From the NCBI GenBank assembly GCA_009698045.1, contig WLRE01000055.1, positions 1-8,637 of the forward strand: a stretch of 8,637 bases of DNA, given 5' to 3'. The position numbers and the translations under genes were made by a program. The stretch is from Actinomycetota bacterium (GTDB lineage: Bacteria; Actinomycetota; Actinomycetes; Nanopelagicales; Nanopelagicaceae). The notes under the pieces are model-generated. The model had not been told where the DNA came from. It saw only the letters and a program-made list of their open reading frames with translations, and searched no databases. Positions 1 to 5,103 of the stretch are shown one piece after another (within the stretch, counting starts at the first letter, position 1; the number at the start of each line of letters is the position of its first letter).

Positions 1-105
1 CCAGGAGTCAACCCCTTTGGCGATGAAGCTCTCGCTGCGCTGCCACAATGGTGGCTATCTGATCCATGCCCCGCAAATTCTTCGGAAGAAAGTAGTAATA
101 AATGA
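1..105 (+). CDS. DUF501 family protein, C-terminal end (partial)
   Basis: Reading from base 1 in frame 1 gives an open frame of 34 residues closed by TGA at 103-105. The peptide begins PGVNPFGDEALAALPQWW and ends in a short Ser/Glu-rich tail. The NPFGDEALA.LP.WW pattern is, from memory, the end of actinobacterial DUF501 proteins, which normally lie between the FtsB/DivIC-like gene and ppx/gppA in this phylum. The gene after it here is exactly that phosphatase. The stop codon overlaps the next start as ATGA, so the two are probably translationally coupled. The 5' part lies outside the window. The function of DUF501 is unknown. The family call rests on a short C-terminal match plus gene order. 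Confidence 0.75.
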   Translation, partial: PGVNPFGDEALAALPQWWLSDPCPANSSEESSNK

Positions 106-1130
106 GCAGAGTTGCAGCAATAGATTGTGGAACTAATTCAATTCGTCTGCTCATTGCTGATATCGACGGAGATAATTTCCGCGAAGTTATTCGCGAGATG
201 GAGATTGTTCGGCTAGGCGAAGGCGTCGATAAGAATCGAGCATTTGATCCAGCAGCTATCGAGCGCACACTTGAAGCAACGAGAAGGTTTGCTGAAATCA
301 TTGCCAGCAAAGGCGTTGAAAAGATTAGATTCTGCGCGACAAGCGCAACGCGTGATGCCCGCAATCGCCAAGTATTTATCGATGGCGTCCGTGAAATTTT
401 AGGAATCGAGCCAGAAGTTATTCCTGGCGCAGAAGAGGCAGCCCTCTCCTTTATGGGTGCAACAAAAGAGATGAAGGGAATCGGCGGTCCTTTTCTCGTT
501 GTTGATATCGGCGGCGGTTCTACTGAATTTGTATTTGGTACTGAGAAAGTAGAGTCAGCAAAGAGCGTAAATATCGGTTGTGTGCGTATGACTGAGCGCC
601 ATCTCAAAAAACAACCGCCAGAGGCTCGTACCGTTGCCGCAGCGATTGAAGATATCGACGCAGCTATTGCCGATGCGGCCCGATCAGTTCCACTCAAGAA
701 AGCAACAACATTGATTGCGGTAGCCGGCACAGCAACAACCGTGGCTGCAGCTGCTTTAGCTTTAACCGAATATGACCGTTACTCCATTCATCTCTCGCGG
801 ATTCCTGCCCAAAAAGTATTTGGCCTCGCTCAACAACTCACGCTTATGTCCCGCGAGCAGATTGCGGCACTCGGTTATATGCATCCAGGTCGAGTTGATG
901 TGATCACATCAGGAGCGTTGATTCTCTCCCGCGTTATGTTGGCAACTGGCGCGTCTGAATTTGTTGCCTCTGAGTCCGATATCTTGGATGGCATTGCGTG
1001 GGGACTCACCACAATCATCGAACCACTTCCAGAAGTTATCGAAGAAGAGCTAGAAGAAATCGTTGAAGGCATTGATGAGGGCGCACAGGATGTTTTCGAT
1101 GAAATGGATCAAGAGTTAAGTCAAGAGTGA
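102..1130 (+). CDS. ppx: Ppx/GppA family phosphatase (exopolyphosphatase / pppGpp phosphohydrolase)
   Basis: A 342-residue cytoplasmic enzyme of the ASKHA fold. Family members release phosphate from the end of polyphosphate chains or convert pppGpp to ppGpp. Visible motifs are the first phosphate loop AAIDCGTNSIRLLI (residues 5-18), FCATSATRDARN (77-88), PGAEEA with the catalytic-type Glu (108-113), the second phosphate loop DIGGGSTEF (135-143), AGTATT (208-213) and a HPGRVDVITSGALIL stretch (261-275). The length matches the short actinobacterial Ppx1/Ppx2-like form, which lacks the C-terminal HD-like domain of E. coli Ppx. The last 30 or so residues are strongly acidic and probably disordered. 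The ATG overlaps the DUF501 stop (ATGA), with a purine-rich GGAAGAAAG at 84-92 as a weak ribosome site. Sequence alone does not decide between polyphosphate and pppGpp as main substrate. Confidence 0.93.
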   Translation: MSRVAAIDCGTNSIRLLIADIDGDNFREVIREMEIVRLGEGVDKNRAFDPAAIERTLEATRRFAEIIASKGVEKIRFCATSATRDARNRQVFIDGVREILGIEPEVIPGAEEAALSFMGATKEMKGIGGPFLVVDIGGGSTEFVFGTEKVESAKSVNIGCVRMTERHLKKQPPEARTVAAAIEDIDAAIADAARSVPLKKATTLIAVAGTATTVAAAALALTEYDRYSIHLSRIPAQKVFGLAQQLTLMSREQIAALGYMHPGRVDVITSGALILSRVMLATGASEFVASESDILDGIAWGLTTIIEPLPEVIEEELEEIVEGIDEGAQDVFDEMDQELSQE

Positions 1131-1162
1131 GGAATTTGAATTAGTGTTTATGGAACGCTCGA

Positions 1163-1456
1163 ATGGAATTTAAGCTAAGTAACCCACTCATTGAATGGCG
1201 GGGACCTGCTCCTTTCTATTTTGTTGCGATTGATGAAGCAGATAGCAAAATTATCAAGAGCGTGGCAAAGGAATACTCCTATGGGTGGGGAGTTATTTAT
1301 GTGACCGTGACTGCGGCAAAGATGACTTGGACGACGGCAGTTATTCCTAAAGATGGCCGCTATTTAATCCCAATGAAGGATGCGATGAGAAAAGCGATAG
1401 GAATTGAACTTGGAGATGTAGTGAAAATGAAGGTAAAGCTAGGCAAGAACGGCTAG
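1163..1456 (+). CDS. DUF1905 domain-containing protein
   Basis: A 97-residue soluble protein filling a single DUF1905 domain. The family pattern is visible in order: an aromatic-rich N-terminal strand with FYFVAIDEADSKIIK (about 18-32), a GWGVIYVTVTAAKMTWTTAVIP core (about 42-63), then GRYLIPMKDAMRKAIGIELGD (about 66-86) and a final basic strand. The small beta-barrel-like domain is widespread in Actinobacteria and Firmicutes and has no settled function. It starts 32 bases after the phosphatase stop and may belong to the same transcript. The frame is closed by a stop just upstream, at 1142-1144, so ATG 1163 is the best start. No strong ribosome site is visible; GGAA at 1152-1155 is the only candidate. 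Confidence 0.85.
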   Translation: MEFKLSNPLIEWRGPAPFYFVAIDEADSKIIKSVAKEYSYGWGVIYVTVTAAKMTWTTAVIPKDGRYLIPMKDAMRKAIGIELGDVVKMKVKLGKNG

Positions 1457-1476
1457 TAGACTTTCCACTTCGCCTC

Positions 1477-1552
1477 GCCCCCGTAGTCCAATGGCAGAGA
1501 CAGAGGACTTAAAATCCTTCCAGTGTCGGTTCGAGTCCGACCGGGGGCACCA
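1477..1552 (+). tRNA. tRNA with anticodon UAA (nominal tRNA-Leu), type I short variable arm
   Basis: A full cloverleaf can be drawn. The acceptor stem GCCCCCG (1477-1483) pairs with CGGGGGC (1542-1548), followed by A73 and an encoded CCA (1550-1552). The D stem GTC/GAC (1486-1488 with 1499-1501) encloses a loop containing GG. The anticodon stem GAGGA/TCCTT (1503-1507 with 1515-1519) closes the seven-base loop CTTAAAA, giving anticodon T1510-A1511-A1512 (UAA, reads UUA). The T stem GTCGG/CCGAC (1525-1529 with 1537-1541) has a standard TTCGAGT loop. The variable region is only five bases (1520-1524), whereas bacterial tRNA-Leu normally has a long arm. The D arm and three-pair D stem resemble actinobacterial tRNA-Gln. 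The gene lies 20 bases after the DUF1905 stop and may be co-transcribed. That it is a tRNA is very secure; the amino acid it carries is less so. Confidence 0.93.
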
Positions 1553-1553
1553 G

Positions 1554-2657
1554 TTAGAGAGCTCTTACCGAGATAAAGTGGTTGTTATCGGTCTTGCCCA
1601 CACCTGAGACCGGGTAGCCGGTGCTGTACATCAACTCTCCCCACACATGGGTGGCATCAAATTCTGACGAAGAGTTATAAAAGACTGATGGGCCGTACGT
1701 GGGATCGGGCACGCTGAGGCCACTTTCGTAAGTAACCAATTCTGCAAGTTCCATCTTTGAAGGCATAAACCAATCAGTTTTGCCGCCGCCGGTATAACTC
1801 TTTGCTGCACCGGCTGCGTAATTATTAGTCACCGCGTTGTAGGCGCCATTTTGAGTAATGATTGCTGTGGTGTTTGCATAACCGGTACCAATTGATGTTC
1901 CTTGAGCTGCGGCACCGATTTGGGTTGTTGCATAATTAATGGACCATTGCGCCGATGGGCCTACAGCAACTCGACCTTCAAGATAATGGCATGAGCTAGC
2001 ACAAGGCGCGCCAGTCTCAGTGAACGCTGTTTGTGAAACATAGAAGATAGTCCCACCACCAGGGCCGATATCACCAAGTGCGCAAACTGCATCTATTGCA
2101 CAGGTTGGAGAATGCGGACCACTCTGAATTGTAAATTTTGCAATATTTGCCGTCAGTGCTACTGGCGAAGTAAATGAAATCGTAAAGGATCGAGTACTAC
2201 TTGATATGGACATTCCAGCGCTACCGGCACCAACGAGAAAAGTTCCTGAGCTGTTGTAAATAACTGCGCTTGTGGATGTTGAATTAAAGAGCGCTAAGGG
2301 CGAATTACTAGTGCTGCCAAAAGCGTTAATTGTGAAGTCAACGCCAAAACAAGTATCCGGTATGCCTGAGACCGTTGCGGAATTGAAGTAGTAACCGCCG
2401 CCACCGGAAGCGTTCACGAAAGTCGAAACCGGAGTCAGAGTTAGGCTGGTATTTCCGGAGCAGGCTGGAGTTTGAGCAATTCCCTGACCAAATTCTTTGG
2501 ACTGATTTGAATTGATGGTGACATTCGCGGCCAAAGTGGTCTGTACGAAGAAAGCGCCACCCGCAATCAAAACTATGGAGGTCAGGATTCCGAGAAGAGA
2601 TCGCTTTCGCGGTTGTTCATACAGATCATCAGGGTCGTCACAGTAGTACTTCTCCAC
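1554..2657 (-). CDS. Membrane-anchored or secreted surface protein with DUF1566-like C-terminal domain
   Basis: A 367-residue protein. A charged cytoplasmic N-terminus (1-19, ending RKRS) precedes one hydrophobic segment (about 21-44), an uncleaved anchor or signal peptide. The rest is Ser/Thr/Gly/Asn-rich and presumably extracellular. Residues 45-180 look like a beta-rich domain. Then come GDIGPGGGTIFYV (195-207) and GGKTDWFMPSKMELAEL (291-307), ending FISVRAL; this resembles the DUF1566/lectin-like pattern of bacterial surface proteins. Six cysteines after the membrane segment (66/103, 186/192, 219/223) could form disulfides. The start is GTG, preceded by GAGGGG with a six-base gap, a good ribosome site. 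Frequent Ser/Thr and Asn make it a plausible glycosylated adhesin or sugar binder, but that is inference. The gene is convergent with the tRNA, one base away. Confidence 0.75.
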   Translation of the reverse strand: MEKYYCDDPDDLYEQPRKRSLLGILTSIVLIAGGAFFVQTTLAANVTINSNQSKEFGQGIAQTPACSGNTSLTLTPVSTFVNASGGGGYYFNSATVSGIPDTCFGVDFTINAFGSTSNSPLALFNSTSTSAVIYNSSGTFLVGAGSAGMSISSSTRSFTISFTSPVALTANIAKFTIQSGPHSPTCAIDAVCALGDIGPGGGTIFYVSQTAFTETGAPCASSCHYLEGRVAVGPSAQWSINYATTQIGAAAQGTSIGTGYANTTAIITQNGAYNAVTNNYAAGAAKSYTGGGKTDWFMPSKMELAELVTYESGLSVPDPTYGPSVFYNSSSEFDATHVWGELMYSTGYPVSGVGKTDNNHFISVRAL

Positions 2658-2691
2658 CGACCACCCCTCAAATTAGACCTCACGAATATTG

Positions 2692-2724
2692 GAATAATCA
2701 TAGTTTATTCGTTTAAGCTGTGGT
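2692..2724 (-). promoter_or_regulatory. Putative promoter of the surface-protein gene with inverted repeat over the -10
   Basis: On the minus strand a good -10 box TATGAT lies at 2697-2702, with a weak -35 ACCACA 16 bases upstream (2719-2724). Transcription would start near 2690, giving a leader of about 33 bases with a strong GAGGGG ribosome site. The -10 sits inside a perfect inverted repeat GAATAA-N7-TTATTC (2692-2710), which could be an operator. Position and -10 quality support a promoter; the -35 match is poor. Confidence 0.4.
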
Positions 2725-2867
2725 AGCGCTAAAACCCTGCGCTGGTGCACCTAGCAGGCACAGCAATAGCGGGAAAACCCGACCCCTAGGGAGCTACTCA
2801 GCTCCTCAAACATCGCTTTAAGAATGAATGGCAAAGCAATTGCAGACCGCCATAGTCTTCTTGCCAT
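2724..2867. other. Palindrome- and hairpin-rich intergenic element of unknown class
   Basis: Most of the 353-base gap between the divergent genes (2658-3010) is noncoding. This part holds a dense set of foldable motifs: AGCGCT (2725-2730); CCTGC pairing with GCAGG (2736-2740 with 2754-2758) around the palindrome GGTGCACC (2744-2751); hairpin CGGG-AAAA-CCCG (2770-2781); palindrome CCCTAGGG (2784-2791); hairpin GGAGC-N6-GCTCC (2790-2805); and a long hairpin ATGGCAA/TTGCCAT (2828-2834 with 2861-2867) with inner AGAC/GTCT. Two similar units, TAGCGCTAAAACCCTG and TAGCGGGAAAACCCG, lie 43 bases apart. I do not recognise an Rfam-type riboswitch, tmRNA, SRP or 6S RNA. It could be a small RNA on either strand, or protein-binding DNA. 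Confidence 0.4.
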
Positions 2868-2962
2868 AGAGGGTCAGCTCCGGCATTTACAACCACATGT
2901 TCCTGGAAGCCATAACTGTCTGGTTAGAGAAATACTTACGATGCTCAATGCTAATTCTCGAT

Positions 2963-2968
2963 TATAGT
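2963..2968 (+). promoter_or_regulatory. Putative -10 box ahead of the small membrane protein and UbiA genes
   Basis: TATAGT at 2963-2968 is close to the TATAAT consensus and lies about 43 bases before the ATG at 3011. No convincing -35 is present at 16-18 bases: the hexamer 17 bases upstream is GATGCT. An alternative start from TTGACT at 2977-2982 lacks a good -10. The leader shows no clear ribosome site. Confidence 0.3.
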
Positions 2969-3010
2969 AAAAGATATTGACTCTTGATTGGATTGGCCTG
3001 ACTATTAGAC

Positions 3011-3499
3011 ATGACTAATGCAGAATTAATCACGACAGTAATTTCAACACTGTCGCTCTTCATCCTTTTTCTCTCCTTACTTGCAGTCGCAAAATCCAAT
3101 AATAATGTCGCAAAGTCCATGCGGCTCACTAATTTGCAGTCTATGGTCGGTGAAATGAACGAAATTCGAAGACTGCGAGCTTCGAATCCAGATGTAGAAA
3201 GATCACTTTTTCTTGAGCGTCAAAATTGGAGTGATATTGAAATTGAGCAGAATTTGATTGCTGTCCAGTTAGCAAACATATTCGAATGGGCGTATTTGGC
3301 GAGACGTGATGGCTTAATTGAAAAGGATATCTGGGAATCTTGGGTTGAAACGTGGAGATCAGTCATTTTATCCTCAGAGGCACTGAGAAAAAGCTTCACA
3401 CCATCGGTTTGGACCTTTGGAAGAATGAACGATATGACTTCAATTCTTAATGATTTAGTAAATAATTCAGGGAACATACAAGATCCATATAAGAAGTAA
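3011..3499 (+). CDS. Small single-TM membrane protein of unknown function
   Basis: A 162-residue protein with one N-terminal hydrophobic segment (about residues 5-27), then a polar, helical cytoplasmic region. The latter includes EMNEIRRLRASNPDVERSLF and an aromatic-rich stretch with IFEWAYLARRDGLIEKDIWESWVETW (about 90-115). The overall plan, one TM helix plus a helical domain with a WE/W pattern, recalls small DUF4760-like proteins, but I cannot assign a family. The next gene starts six bases after its stop, so the two are probably co-transcribed and translationally coupled. ATG 3011 is used because the hydrophobic segment follows it directly. No strong ribosome site is visible upstream. 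Base composition is more A/T-rich than in the flanking housekeeping genes, which may hint at accessory status. Confidence 0.6.
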   Translation: MTNAELITTVISTLSLFILFLSLLAVAKSNNNVAKSMRLTNLQSMVGEMNEIRRLRASNPDVERSLFLERQNWSDIEIEQNLIAVQLANIFEWAYLARRDGLIEKDIWESWVETWRSVILSSEALRKSFTPSVWTFGRMNDMTSILNDLVNNSGNIQDPYKK

Positions 3500-3505
3500 A
3501 TATTT

Positions 3506-4201
3506 GTGATTACTACTAACAGATTTTACAAACGAATTTATCTCTCCGTTAATGGCTTTTTAATTGCCACCCATTTTGGACCCACCGTACTTGTCGTAAC
3601 AATCGCGTTCCTTTTGTCTTTGACGCAGTATTCAATATTTGATTCGGCGAAGATTGCCGCAGCAATTTTGGCTGGGCAATGTGTGGTCGGGTGGAGTAAT
3701 GACCTCGTTGATTTCCCACGTGATCTTGCATCCGCTCGCATGAGGAAACCATTAGTTGCAGGGGCGGTTTCTTCTGGTGCATTAAAACGTGCAATCTTTA
3801 TCGCTCTCTCCCTGGCCGTAGTCCTTTCATTTATTGGCCCCCTTGGCCGGAACGGGGGAGCGCTCCATTGTTTAGGTCTGTTGAGCGCGACGCTCTATAA
3901 CTTTAAATTAAAGGAGACAATCTTCTCCGCTCTTCCCTACATAATCTCCTTTGGCGCAGCGCCGTGGGCTATCTATCTGAGCGCGGATAAGAACCCTTCA
4001 CTTTGGTTGGTTCTCGCCTTCATGATCTTTGCATCAGCCTTCCATTTTCTTAATGTCGTAAAGGATTTAGAGTCGGATTTGCAACAGGGAGTTCTCGGTC
4101 TACCTCAACGCCTAGGTCGTCAGAAGTCCATTGCAGCAGCCCTTGTACTGATTCTCTGCGGGGTTACGCTTCTAGCTCTGAAGTGGCGAGTTCTCTTCTA
4201 A
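3506..4201 (+). CDS. UbiA-family prenyltransferase (short C-terminus)
   Basis: A 231-residue polytopic membrane protein. UbiA enzymes transfer an isoprenoid chain from its diphosphate to an aromatic or other acceptor (quinones, hemes, chlorophyll-type or lipid products). The first Asp-rich motif, NDLVDFPRD, is at 65-73 (NDxxDxxxD) and the second, DLESD, at 187-191 (DxxxD); both bind Mg-diphosphate. The intervening LYNFKLKETIFSALPY (130-145) also fits. The N-terminus THFGPTVLVVTIAFLL resembles actinobacterial homologues, so it is probably complete. About seven TM segments are visible where the family usually has eight or nine; the chain stops soon after LGLPQRLG, about 30 residues earlier than I expect. 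Start is GTG, six bases after the preceding stop, with weak purines at 3490-3495. The acceptor substrate cannot be told from sequence. Confidence 0.82.
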   Translation: MITTNRFYKRIYLSVNGFLIATHFGPTVLVVTIAFLLSLTQYSIFDSAKIAAAILAGQCVVGWSNDLVDFPRDLASARMRKPLVAGAVSSGALKRAIFIALSLAVVLSFIGPLGRNGGALHCLGLLSATLYNFKLKETIFSALPYIISFGAAPWAIYLSADKNPSLWLVLAFMIFASAFHFLNVVKDLESDLQQGVLGLPQRLGRQKSIAAALVLILCGVTLLALKWRVLF

Positions 4202-4293
4202 GGCTTGAAATTCCAAGTTAATTCTCAGTTTTCCTGCACTCTTCGAGAGGCTGGGAAAGCCATCCATTGTTATTCTTCTATCAACTCTCAACC

Positions 4294-4308
4294 TAGGCTC
4301 AGAAGGAG
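4294..4308 (+). promoter_or_regulatory. Putative -10 and strong ribosome binding site of the Bax-inhibitor-1 gene
   Basis: TAGGCT at 4294-4299 fits the actinobacterial TANNNT -10 form. AGAAGGAG at 4301-4308 is a strong Shine-Dalgarno sequence six bases before ATG 4315. A TTGTTA at 4267-4272 is 21 bases from this -10, too far for a standard -35. The ribosome site is convincing; the promoter is not, because transcription from this -10 would begin inside or next to the ribosome site. Confidence 0.4.
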
Positions 4309-4314
4309 CAATAG

Positions 4315-5103
4315 ATGGAAAGCACCAACCCAGTCTTTAAGCGCGGATATGCAGCGATGGGCCACTCTGGTACAACTGTGACCCCAGGCGATGTTGATGC
4401 ACTCAATGATCTTTATAACGCACCAGCTGCTTCCTCTTCTCGTACCGGACGCATGACTATCGATGATGTTGTTATTCGCACTTCAATGCTCTTCGCAGTA
4501 CTCGTCGCTGTAGGCGCATTCGCCTGGACAGCTAATCTTGGCACCGGTTTCTTGCTGATTGGTTTTATCGGCGGGCTAGTGCTGGGAATGATTAACTCAT
4601 TTAAATCCACAGTAAGTGCTCCACTTGTAATTGCTTACGCGGCTTTTGAGGGCTTAGCTCTTGGCGTACTTAGCCACATGTATGAATCTCAATACCCAGG
4701 CATTATTTCGCAAGCAGTCATCGGAACTCTTGCTGCATTTGTTGGAATTCTCTTTGCCTATAAGAATAAGAAGATTCGTGTCACGCCAAAATTCCAGCGC
4801 ACCATGTTTGGCGCATTGATTGGCTACTTTGTCCTGGGAATCATTTCTATGATTGCTGGTTTTGCTGGAGTCGGTCAAGGTATGGGCTTTTATGGAGTAT
4901 CCGGCCTTGGCCTATTGCTAGCAGTTGCAGGAGTTGGATTTGCTAGCTTCTTCTTGGTCCTGGATTTCGATCGCATTGAAAACATGGTCCGAAACGGTGC
5001 GCCACAACAAGAATCATGGCGTGCAGGTTTTGGTCTTATGGTGACGGTCGTCTGGTTGTATATGGAAGTTCTGCGCTTACTTTCAATTCTTCGTCGCGAC
5101 TAA
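4315..5103 (+). CDS. Bax inhibitor-1 / YccA family membrane protein
   Basis: A 262-residue integral membrane protein. A polar N-terminal region of about 55 residues (beginning MESTNPVFKRG, typical of actinobacterial members) is followed by about seven TM helices. Family hallmarks are visible: APLVIAYAAFEGLALGVLSHMYE followed by YPGIISQAVIGT in the middle, and a C-terminal FGLMVTVVWLYMEVLRLLSILRRD. In BI-1/YetJ-type proteins, Asp residues in the last helices tune a pH-sensitive calcium leak; DFDRIEN (near 217-223) is the region to look at here. E. coli YccA instead modulates FtsH. Which role applies is not known. A strong AGAAGGAG ribosome site fixes the start. The TAA stop abuts the stop of the convergent MFS gene with no bases between them. 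Confidence 0.9.
   Translation: MESTNPVFKRGYAAMGHSGTTVTPGDVDALNDLYNAPAASSSRTGRMTIDDVVIRTSMLFAVLVAVGAFAWTANLGTGFLLIGFIGGLVLGMINSFKSTVSAPLVIAYAAFEGLALGVLSHMYESQYPGIISQAVIGTLAAFVGILFAYKNKKIRVTPKFQRTMFGALIGYFVLGIISMIAGFAGVGQGMGFYGVSGLGLLLAVAGVGFASFFLVLDFDRIENMVRNGAPQQESWRAGFGLMVTVVWLYMEVLRLLSILRRD

Noticed and set aside
8..730. A long minus-strand open frame opposite ppx.
   Set aside because: It lies entirely against the DUF501 end and a well-supported ppx gene, and its low-complexity Ser/Ala/Ile composition is typical of an antisense shadow.
2770..2805. Intrinsic terminator for a plus- or minus-strand transcript (CGGG-AAAA-CCCG and GGAGC/GCTCC hairpins).
   Set aside because: Neither stem is followed by a T-run on either strand, and no gene ends close by; the two nearest genes both point away.
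2818..2886. A 22-codon minus-strand open frame (begins MPELTLYGKKTM) antisense to the previous one.
   Set aside because: Too short, no ribosome site close to its ATG, and it lies in the palindrome-rich stretch where chance open frames are expected.
2824..2967. A 47-codon plus-strand open frame (begins MNGKAIADRHSLL) in the intergenic region.
   Set aside because: No ribosome site, no recognisable family, and the frame starts inside the strong hairpin at 2828-2867. Comparison with related genomes would be needed to keep it.
2658..3010. CRISPR array, riboswitch or attC-like integron site.
   Set aside because: There are only two imperfect similar units and no spacer pattern. No conserved core of the c-di-GMP, c-di-AMP, TPP, cobalamin, SAM or T-box classes is visible, and no integrase gene lies nearby.
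4244..4260. GGCT-GGGAA-AGCC hairpin after the UbiA gene as a terminator.
   Set aside because: The stem has only four pairs and no T-run follows directly.
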